40,863 bases of DNA, from NCBI GenBank assembly GCA_040882265.1, contig JBBEBO010000038.1, forward strand, positions 1-40,863. The letters are read 5' to 3'. The notes under the pieces are model-generated. The model saw only the letters and a program-made list of their open reading frames with translations, did not search any database and was not told where the DNA came from. The stretch's first letter is position 1. The number at the start of each line of letters is the position of its first letter. Shown here in pieces: positions 36,401-40,863 of the stretch. The DNA comes from Brumimicrobium sp040882265 (GTDB taxonomy: Bacteria > Bacteroidota > Bacteroidia > Flavobacteriales_D > Crocinitomicaceae). A program made the translations under genes and the position numbers.

Positions 36401-36539
36401 AAGCCTGCCATTTTTTATCTGGTTCACCTTCTAAAACGGGAGTAAAATCAGTTAAATTTTTATTCATTGATTGATTTGCGCCAAAAACAACAAAACTTCC
36501 AATTATAAGCGTAATAATAATTCGGTACCACATAAGCAT
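30459..36539 (-). CDS. Bacterial alpha-2-macroglobulin family protein
   Basis: A 2026-aa periplasmic protein with an N-terminal signal or anchor (YRIIITLIIGSFVVFGA). It contains a TPR-like or unassigned N-terminal region, the MG2-type motif LTDRAIYRPGQTVHYKV (~590-610) and successive beta-sandwich MG domains. A charged, low-complexity stretch (~1195-1250) could serve as the protease bait region. The A2M domain follows (YPDLRTNEKGEFVVSFTLPE, ~1270). The thioester site C1483-A-E-Q1486 (YPYECAEQLFSRYYANRLA) is intact, followed by the alpha/alpha thioester domain. Such proteins trap foreign proteases. Unlike in E. coli, there is no lipobox and no PBP1C gene beside it. It is the largest gene in the window and is apparently monocistronic. 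Confidence 0.93.
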   Translation of the reverse strand: MLMWYRIIITLIIGSFVVFGANQSMNKNLTDFTPVLEGEPDKKWQAYDSLMKVNQPNAGREQLRAILDQGVESDNTYDISRAIYSFSQTLSPLLPDERVEIFVELYELTNELKQPSKSLSKIFLVDQLMNNPRLWVPYNADVLPVAIGSDTVELHDDYKRAQFIFSQVDEISNDMEALKKHSLSPFEDFIPFIKKEELSTPTVFDFTSVQLIHFYQHYSYNRYYEWKKTDELDSKCVGTPKDFVTADLDSKILQNKVLKVYQKWEDFHIEDTLILSQIHYHRLNYLFSENSSKRTEENWGVAMNYYGEQPARSKFLYEIARLRYNSGKNYHFRTNKAPENHIVEAHKMLKDELDLFPDNDFKETISKLIKVIEQPTVELKMNNFTYPGDLIPLMFEHRNIDSVTLHIFEKKSEAEKRYSYHELIERGHYEKLRDQKIVLTDRNDFQKRNTEMLIDGIKKGGEYFALITENNVNIDEIVKKDSLWRNLPKTTQQFTVSEIFVSTMKTEDGIDFLATDFKTGKPIEGAKVELFYSKNYNILPNTPNKTGKTGENGWYSASLKDRNINYIYTVSWNDSEISSNDYFYKYNSYELKSRVNILTDRAIYRPGQTVHYKVIAYEGEDNDFKIKPNEKLTVTLYDNSYNSIYEKTITTNEFGSINASIPLPLGGSLGQFRLEVRYNNGSDYNSNSNHSFRVEEYKRPTFETHIDLPEEEAKLNDSVRVKGTAKAFTGYPITGAKVNYRIYRTWSTYWRYYGGNSQGRDLILDSTVNSDEKGEFELQFFAATDPNASENAHYNFEIIAEVSDVSGETHEARTNLNLSKTGLRLTCSGKSELRLDETEKAVFNVVNMAGKSQEGYEGELKVYKLNPSPLFKNRIWKDAEFQKYDKEKWEKLFPYAPESSYDSTKSNEELFNSSAFKVGDSININELLKNEQGKYRLEAETISEKGDTIKFVQQLSMIDVKSIKLLEPIDLWSYISTTNAKIGESIDFQLGSSFEGAKAFVQLRRGTELIQEEWMQLDKRKSLSYTVKEKDRGNLSFSAILIYDGKPYTTTRSVNVPFDNKELTVKASTFRDKLLPGQEEEWKFTVSGKNADKIAAEVCAGMYDASLDQFAQNYWSLWPYRGDYYYADYRNPSRQSTMISYGEATWRNLEYELTNVERTSRSEFLGGFVGTRNRQANYYYDGSNMNQRSFSLGSVRESTDTDEEVHEISEVAIESEPMEDIASKEKPPLERDKADSKKSKSGEEATQKPIQIRENFNETAFFYPDLRTNEKGEFVVSFTLPESLTEWKFMALAHTKDLKSGGLNLKTVAQKPLMVTSNAPRFFRVGDRFDFASKVVNLTDEEQTVEVKLSFFDPTTDESLNLIGRQPQTKMVTIPANESKDVIWNLDLSNQSGIIAYKITASNEEFSDGEQKPIPILTNRQLVTEALPFVITKKGTTNLSFEPLKNNNSKSLKHERFTFEYTANPAWNAVLALPYLAEYPYECAEQLFSRYYANRLAQDVIDKKPKIKTLFETWRKTSPDVFMSELEKNEALKTILLEETPWVLDAKSESERRRRIGELFEINQLARSQEQAIHLLSQKQNGDGGFGWFGGNRSNVYITQHIVSGFGHLKNLGIDLPEKAESMIVNAIGFLNQHHTHAYNKMTEKQKERYGISSITLHWLYATTYFSHQESTNLKEVKAYHHKKLQENWTKLSLQQQALAGMYFLSVNDEKHEKIILESLQDRAKNESDKGMYFPENNGGYYWDQDKIGSQALIIEFFVQAEASKEEIDALRLWLILQKRSNAWENTKSTALATYALLLNGTDYLADDQDPTITIGGKQLTFVDNATEDQRYVKITPGQGHFQTTWSGEEVRKKLADITIDKPTSTPSIGAIYWQYFEDMKKVKASSNPDISIKKLYRRVVAGAKGDEYEIDSVFEVGERVNIKLVITVDNDMEYVHVKDLRPAGFEPKMAVSQHQWKNDLWYYQSPRDVSMNYFIDRLPKGTHVLNYEVFATNSGQFDSGNATVQCMYAPEFVAHSGGKKVRVKR

Positions 36540-36557
36540 ACTATTTTTTAGTGTGTT

Positions 36558-36575
36558 GATGCATCTTATTGCATC
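36558..36575 (-). promoter_or_regulatory. Inverted repeat in the leader of the macroglobulin gene
   Basis: GATGCA-tcttat-TGCATC is a perfect 6-bp-arm inverted repeat 19 bp upstream of the ATG at 36539. A near -7 match, TAACTTTA, lies a further ~10 bp upstream. It may be an operator or a leader hairpin. Confidence 0.35.
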
Positions 36576-36749
36576 ATTCCATAAAGTTAACGGAAATAAG
36601 GTACAGTTAAATAAAAAATGGGTTCAAAGTGGAGGAGCAATTTTTTTAATTGTGAATAATTGGAATTCTTTCAATTAATATTGTAATTATTTTGATGAAA
36701 AACAGTTAGATGAAAGTACAGTTGTAAATCGCTCAATAGAATGTCAATA

Positions 36750-37766
36750 TTACCAATTTTTGAATTCAAATTTTTCTACCCTAACATTAGGTATGGAACC
36801 CGCTTTTCCTGAATTACCGTTTTTACCTTGACTACCCTCTTCGCCATCTACACTATCTTCTTGACCTACGGCAGGCTTTCCTGCTTTTCCAGCATCACCG
36901 CCTTCACCGGCATCACCGCCCTTACCACCGCTATTAATTACACTAAGCGCTGTCATAACTTCTTGCGCATTTGGATGGACAATCACTTCAATTGCAGCTC
37001 CATTTCCACCATCGCCACCATTACCTCCATTCCCGCCGTCTCCACCTATTCCTGGTTCGCGCTCATAATCATCACCTATTTTACCTTTTTTACCACGACT
37101 TCCATCACCGCCATTTCCACCGTCACCGCCATCACCGCCAGAGTTATTGATAAGGATACTATCCTTATTTGTGGTTTGATAAATCCATACAGAATCAGTT
37201 CCAAGCAATTCAGCACGCGCATAATACATTTCGCCAGATTTCCACAAATGAACCTTTGCAGGTTTCGCATCCTCGCCGTCTAGACCATCATGCCCGTCTT
37301 TTCCTGTTTTACCTCTAGACAAAATTGCAGGTCGCAATCGAGACATTCTATTGTACCCTTTGTTCCCAGATTCACCAGACAAGTCCAAGTTCAAAGGTCC
37401 AGTAAAGTTTAGTTTTAACGTTTGATTGAAAGTAACAGAATCCTCTTTTCCTCTTAAAACCGATTGAAAATTAAGCGCTTCAATATCTTTTACCTCAGGT
37501 CGTTTTTCGATGAAAAGCAGTTGTTCTTTTCTGTCATAATATAAACCTTCACCATAAATTTTTAATTGAATACTCCTCGACACATCCGTTCTTTCACCTT
37601 CCAAGCTTACATTGTAAAAAGATACTGCTAGTGTATCTCCGTAGTTTAAGGGACGGCTCTCATCATATTCAAAAATTACTTGTTGTGTATTCTCTATTGC
37701 AACTTTCCCAGCACCACAAGACGCCAGAAAAAATAATGGTAATAAATAAGAATATATCTTCTTCAT
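36750..37766 (-). CDS. Lipoprotein with collagen-like Gly-rich repeats
   Basis: A 338-aa protein with a lipobox LASC (Cys17). A beta-rich N-terminal domain (~25-140) is followed by three Gly-X-Y-type tracts. Tract one is ~151-165 (GKTGKDGHDGLDGED). Tract two is ~209-256, dominated by GGDGGNGGDG units. Tract three is ~284-322 (GGKGGDAGEGGDAGKAGKPA and GSQGKNGNSGKAGS). Short strand-forming inserts separate them (VHLWKSGEMYYARAELLGTD; AAIEVIVHPNAQEV). Low Pro content and frequent G at X argue for a Gly-rich or polyglycine-II-like fold as much as a true collagen helix. It is predicted to be anchored in the membrane, with unknown function. It is transcribed in the same direction as the macroglobulin, 210 bp upstream. 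Confidence 0.85.
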   Translation of the reverse strand: MKKIYSYLLPLFFLASCGAGKVAIENTQQVIFEYDESRPLNYGDTLAVSFYNVSLEGERTDVSRSIQLKIYGEGLYYDRKEQLLFIEKRPEVKDIEALNFQSVLRGKEDSVTFNQTLKLNFTGPLNLDLSGESGNKGYNRMSRLRPAILSRGKTGKDGHDGLDGEDAKPAKVHLWKSGEMYYARAELLGTDSVWIYQTTNKDSILINNSGGDGGDGGNGGDGSRGKKGKIGDDYEREPGIGGDGGNGGNGGDGGNGAAIEVIVHPNAQEVMTALSVINSGGKGGDAGEGGDAGKAGKPAVGQEDSVDGEEGSQGKNGNSGKAGSIPNVRVEKFEFKNW

Positions 37767-38154
37767 ATACAGGTTGTTTTATGTCACCAAATTAACAAAT
37801 TTCATACCAAAAAAGTTATATTACCAAAGCTTTCATTTTTATTAAAAACACGTTCCATTGAGCTCCGAAATTAGACACTTGAAAACTACATGAGATAAAT
37901 TATTATAAATGATAGTTTCTCCTACTTTATAATCTTCTAGAAATCTATTTCCTAATATTTATAACTTATTACTGAGTAAAGAATTTTTGCTATCTTGGAA
38001 TCTAATTCCTAAATGGCAAAAAGAAGTCACTGTACCTTTGTTGGATTTAATGATTTAGATGAGATTTAACAACTCCTCAAACACACCATTGTATCTAAGT
38101 AACAAAATCACAAATTCTAACTTTAAAACCTTACAACTTCCTCCAAGAATTCAT
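37767..38154. other. Intergenic region, no gene seen
   Basis: A 414-bp AT-rich divergent region lies between the collagen-like lipoprotein and mrp. I see no supportable reading frame; one short frame from 38014 ends after 18 codons. It contains an extra exact TAnnTTTG match (TACCTTTG, 38033-38040) besides the one next to mrp, so a second, more distal mrp promoter is possible. Confidence 0.5.
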
Positions 38155-38162
38155 TACCTTTG
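38155..38162 (+). promoter_or_regulatory. Putative -7 promoter element of the mrp-nifU-dgkA operon
   Basis: TACCTTTG matches TAnnTTTG and ends 18 nt before the ATG at 38181. It overlaps the in-frame TTG at 38160, arguing against a start there. No clear TTG is seen at -33. Confidence 0.5.
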
Positions 38163-38180
38163 ACTTCCCAAAATACAGAC

Positions 38181-39242
38181 ATGGAAATCACAAGAGATAA
38201 AGTATTAGAAGCATTAGGAAATGTTATAGAGCCTGATTTGAAAAAAGACATCGTTTCACAGAATTTAGTGGAAGATATTGAAATTAACGATCAAACCATT
38301 TCACTTGTTGTTAATGTTGTCAATCCTGCAATGCACGCTCGAAAAAGAATGCAAGAAGCAGTAAAATTTGCTTTGAATCGCGTGCTTGGAGATGATATTG
38401 ATGTTATTGCTGTTGTTAAAGGAATGCCAAAAGAAGCGACAGAATCTCGTCGAAAAATCTTACCTGATGTAAAAAAGATTATTGCTGTTGCCTCTGGAAA
38501 AGGTGGGGTTGGAAAATCTACAGTAGTTGCAAACCTCGCAGGAGGATTAGCGAAAGCAGGATATAAAGTAGGAATTGTAGATGCAGATATTTATGGTCCA
38601 TCAATGCCAACAATGTTTGATGTAGTTGGTGAACGTCCTTCTTCAATCGATGTAGACGGAGAACAAAAAATGACTCCAGTTATTTCTTACGGAATACAAA
38701 TTATGTCGATTGGATTTTTTACTGCTCCCGATGATGCTGTCGTTTGGAGAGGTCCAATGGCTTCGAAGGCGTTGACTCAAATGTTTACCGATACGCATTG
38801 GGGTGCTTTGGATTATCTATTAGTTGATTTACCTCCAGGAACAGGAGATATTCACCTTTCGCTTGTGCAAACAGTTCCCTTGGATGGAGCAGTGATTGTT
38901 TCAACACCACAAGAAGTCGCACTAGCAGATGCAAGAAAAGGAGTGAGTATGTTCCGTTTGGACAATATTAAAGTTCCTGTTATTGGATTAATTGAAAATA
39001 TGGCTTGGTTTACTCCAGCTGAACTTCCTGAGAATAAATATTATATTTTTGGTAGAGATGGGGTTAAAAATCTTGCTGAAGGAATGAATGAAACATTTTT
39101 AGGACATATTCCACTCGTACAAAGCGTAAGAGAGTCTGGAGATATTGGTCGCCCGGCTGTTTATCAAGAAAACACACCGATTTCTGAGGCTTTTGATGAA
39201 TTAGTTCGTAAATTTGTTGAAGAAACGAATAAGGAAAAGTAA
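38181..39242 (+). CDS. mrp: Mrp/ApbC-type Fe-S cluster carrier ATPase
   Basis: A 353-aa cytoplasmic P-loop ATPase of the Mrp/NBP35 family that loads or carries Fe-S clusters. The N-terminal MIP18/DUF59 domain (~5-80) is followed by the deviant Walker A GKGGVGKST (~106-114), then VDADIYGPSMPTMF, WRGPMASKALTQM and DLPPGTGDIHLS. The usual C-terminal CxxC is absent: after IENMAW the sequence is FTPAELPENKYYIFG, a form common in Bacteroidota, so cluster binding may use a partner or other residues. The ATG at 38181 was chosen over a TTG in the promoter. The NifU-domain gene follows 2 bp later. Confidence 0.93.
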   Translation: MEITRDKVLEALGNVIEPDLKKDIVSQNLVEDIEINDQTISLVVNVVNPAMHARKRMQEAVKFALNRVLGDDIDVIAVVKGMPKEATESRRKILPDVKKIIAVASGKGGVGKSTVVANLAGGLAKAGYKVGIVDADIYGPSMPTMFDVVGERPSSIDVDGEQKMTPVISYGIQIMSIGFFTAPDDAVVWRGPMASKALTQMFTDTHWGALDYLLVDLPPGTGDIHLSLVQTVPLDGAVIVSTPQEVALADARKGVSMFRLDNIKVPVIGLIENMAWFTPAELPENKYYIFGRDGVKNLAEGMNETFLGHIPLVQSVRESGDIGRPAVYQENTPISEAFDELVRKFVEETNKEK

Positions 39243-39244
39243 AT

Positions 39245-39508
39245 ATGGCTATTGACAAAAATGCAATTTCCGAAAAAGTAAACGTTGCACTCAAGCAATT
39301 GAGACCATTTCTAGAAGCAGATGGCGGCGATATGGAATTAGTCGAAATAACCGACGATGCTGTAGTTCGCGTAAAGCTACTCGGAGCTTGCAAAGACTGC
39401 TCAATGAGCGTGATGACAATGAAAGCTGGCCTGGAAGAAGCTGTTAAAAAAGTAGCTCCAGAAGTACAGCGCGTAGAAGCTGTCGACCAAATTGAAGTTG
39501 TCAACTAA
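39245..39508 (+). CDS. NifU-like C-terminal-domain Fe-S scaffold/carrier
   Basis: An 87-aa protein that is a single NifU C-terminal (Nfu) domain: LRPFLEADGGDMELVEI, then GACKDCSMSVMTMKAGLEEAVK with the cluster-binding CxxC, then VEAVDQIEV. Nfu proteins hold a [4Fe-4S] cluster between two subunits and deliver it to apo-enzymes. The ATG follows the mrp stop by 2 bp, so the proteins are co-expressed and probably act together. This may compensate for the missing CxxC in Mrp, which is inference. Length is normal for the stand-alone domain. Confidence 0.93.
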   Translation: MAIDKNAISEKVNVALKQLRPFLEADGGDMELVEITDDAVVRVKLLGACKDCSMSVMTMKAGLEEAVKKVAPEVQRVEAVDQIEVVN

Positions 39509-39532
39509 ATTTCTGAAAATTTTACCGTTGCT

Positions 39533-39868
39533 ATGCTTGGCTTCAATCATGCGTTTCGAGGTGTTTTGAACATGCTCAGAACAGAACGCAATTTCAAAAT
39601 TCAATTTGTTTTATTGCTATTCACCATAATCATTGGCATAGTTCTGAAAATATCACTTCAAGAGTGGATTGCAATCGTTATTTCAAGCTGTTTGGTTTTT
39701 GGATTTGAAATTATAAATTCAGCCATTGAAAAAACATGTGACTTAATTAGTGAAGATGAAAATTCACAAATTAAATGGATCAAAGATGTAAGCGCAGGAG
39801 CGGTGTTAATTATTTGCATTGGTGCTGTTATAGTCGGTTGTTTAATTTTTATTCCTTACTTCTATTGA
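39533..39868 (+). CDS. dgkA: Diacylglycerol kinase family protein (possibly undecaprenol kinase)
   Basis: A 111-aa integral membrane protein with three hydrophobic helices (~23-43, ~45-62 and ~87-108). The DAGK signature is clear: FGFEIINSAIEKTCDLI with the catalytic-type Glu, followed by KWIKDVSAGAVLI. The N-terminal segment FNHAFRGVLNMLRTERNFKIQ is also typical. Gram-positive homologues phosphorylate undecaprenol, and the substrate of this one cannot be decided from sequence. It starts 24 bp after the nifU stop and is probably the last gene of the mrp operon. Confidence 0.9.
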   Translation: MLGFNHAFRGVLNMLRTERNFKIQFVLLLFTIIIGIVLKISLQEWIAIVISSCLVFGFEIINSAIEKTCDLISEDENSQIKWIKDVSAGAVLIICIGAVIVGCLIFIPYFY

Positions 39869-39950
39869 TCTGATTTTTTTGGAATTTTAAACTTCATTTT
39901 CTTTAACCCGCATTATAATCTGATATAAAAAATTCTTTTAAAAATAAAAA

Positions 39951-39981
39951 AGGGGACTTGATGCTATCATCAATGTCCCCT
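39951..39981 (-). terminator. Strong terminator between convergent dgkA and membrane protein gene
   Basis: AGGGGAC-TTGATG and CATCAA-T-GTCCCCT form a long stem (one bulged T, 4-nt loop). On the minus strand it is followed by a T-rich run (39950-39941), as expected for a Rho-independent terminator of the gene at 40021-40599. It may also stop dgkA transcripts from the other side. Confidence 0.85.
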
Positions 39982-40020
39982 CTAAAACTATACATTTAAC
40001 TTCAAAAGTTTGTTTGAAAA

Positions 40021-40599
40021 CTAATGTTTTTTAGTGTTGTTAGCTATTGCCGTTAAAGCTCTAAATTGCTCTGCAACAAATCTTGAAACAACAATTATTA
40101 AAAAACCAAAAATTGGCATTAAAAATATTCCTGCAACACTTGTATTTACAAATCCAAGTCCAAGATTTCTAGCCATATACCCCCCTTCATTGCCTAAGAA
40201 TATAGTTGACAACAATGCAAATGTAAAGCCTACTATTCCGAGCCATGTTCCAAACCACTCGCCATACGTTTGTATGAAATGAGAAAAAACAGGAGTTGCA
40301 CTAAATTCATCATCAGAAGTTGATGATGCTAACACCTTTGACTTTCTGTCCCACCATAGCTGAAAACTAAGCCAGCCAGCAAAAGCAATAACAATCCATA
40401 AAAGAATAAACACAACAACAATTTTTGCTGGGCTTTCAAATATTCTTCCGTCTATTGCTTCATACAGAATGAAAATTGGAAATAATAAGTTTAAAATTGC
40501 TAATAAAGTGTATAACCAACTAAATGGCTTACGATACATATTGCCACTATCTATAAATGACAAATACGGTTTAATGAATGAAAAGAATTTACTGTCCAT
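40021..40599 (-). CDS. Hypothetical integral membrane protein
   Basis: 192 aa, family not recognised. Four hydrophobic segments are visible: ~29-48 (YTLLAILNLLFPIFILYEAI), ~58-80 (KIVVVFILLWIVIAFAGWLSF), ~115-135 (FGTWLGIVGFTFALLSTIFLG) and ~150-175 (VNTSVAGIFLMPIFGFLIIVV). Between helices two and three lies a polar loop (DRKSKVLASSTSDDEFSATP) and an aromatic-rich FSHFIQTYGEWFGTW. The basic C-terminal tail ends NNTKKH. It is alone on its strand, with a strong terminator after it and no clear -7 element before it. No transporter or enzyme motif is apparent. Confidence 0.8.
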   Translation of the reverse strand: MDSKFFSFIKPYLSFIDSGNMYRKPFSWLYTLLAILNLLFPIFILYEAIDGRIFESPAKIVVVFILLWIVIAFAGWLSFQLWWDRKSKVLASSTSDDEFSATPVFSHFIQTYGEWFGTWLGIVGFTFALLSTIFLGNEGGYMARNLGLGFVNTSVAGIFLMPIFGFLIIVVSRFVAEQFRALTAIANNTKKH

Positions 40600-40863
40600 A
40601 AGTAATAAATTTAATGTCTCCTACTCTTTTGGCTTTTCGGTTTCGCCCCGTTTTTATTGTGGGATCTGGACTCCACTTGCAATATTTTGAAATATCAAAT
40701 GAACACCAACAACTGTTAACTTAAAAACAATAGTAGTGTTCGATAATTTATCATCATACAGTTCCAAATATATTAAATATCAATAATATACAAGCAATTA
40801 ATATAAAATATTATTGGGTTACCAAGCTAGGTCGCAACTTAATATCGTAAAATATTAAAATTT
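40600..40863. other. Intergenic tail of the window
   Basis: 264 bp of AT-rich sequence upstream of the hypothetical membrane protein gene. I see no supportable gene, repeat or clear promoter match. Confidence 0.4.

Noticed and set aside
38160..38180. Upstream TTG start for mrp
   Set aside because: The TTG is part of an exact TAnnTTTG -7 element. The ATG at 38181 gives the normal Mrp N-terminus.

Overview
The window is low-GC DNA from a Bacteroidota bacterium, most likely of the order Flavobacteriales (a Crocinitomicaceae/Cryomorphaceae-like lineage is my inference). The evidence is the linked gliding genes gldB-gldC, several large secreted proteins ending in type IX secretion (T9SS) sorting domains, and recurrent TAnnTTTG promoter elements instead of E. 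coli-like -10 boxes. It appears to be draft or metagenome assembly: two runs of 100 Ns are each flanked by the same 55-bp sequence. These gaps are therefore unresolved contig overlaps, not missing DNA.

Layout. 1-7.3 kb: an interspersed repeat, nadE with an outer-membrane barrel gene, the divergent gldB-gldC pair, lnt (lipoprotein N-acylation), and a choice-of-anchor-L adhesin with a type B T9SS domain. 7.4-10.7 kb (+): an M23 peptidase, inorganic pyrophosphatase and a VWA-domain protein. 10.8-12.6 kb (-): a desaturase-YjbR-Hsp15 operon. 12.8-14.0 kb (+): pgk. 14.2-22.3 kb (-): a second type B T9SS protein (cut by gap 1) with a small secreted protein upstream, then eno, carA, dsbD and a separate DsbD-N-domain protein. 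22.3-24.6 kb: pdhB flanked by palindromic, MITE-like GTGAC repeat elements (gap 2 lies in one). 24.7-30.1 kb (+): pfkA, then two cassettes, each a ~100-aa secreted protein followed by a Cys-rich T9SS protein. 30.2-30.4 kb: the same interspersed repeat as at the left edge. 30.5-37.8 kb (-): a 2026-aa alpha-2-macroglobulin and a collagen-like lipoprotein. 38.2-39.9 kb (+): mrp, a NifU-domain protein and a diacylglycerol/undecaprenol kinase. 40.0-40.6 kb (-): an unidentified membrane protein.

Themes. Housekeeping carbon metabolism (pgk, eno, pfkA, pdhB), NAD and carbamoyl-phosphate synthesis and Fe-S assembly are mixed with cell-surface functions: gliding, lipoprotein maturation, thiol redox, T9SS adhesins, a protease-trapping macroglobulin and a collagen-like lipoprotein. 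The most unusual signals are (i) three occurrences of a small signal-peptide protein immediately upstream of a T9SS substrate; (ii) a 120-bp, 100% identical tract in two diverged T9SS genes; (iii) GTGAC palindromic elements surrounding pdhB; and (iv) a ~110-bp repeat shared by two intergenic regions 30 kb apart. No tRNA, rRNA, CRISPR array or recognisable transposase was seen.
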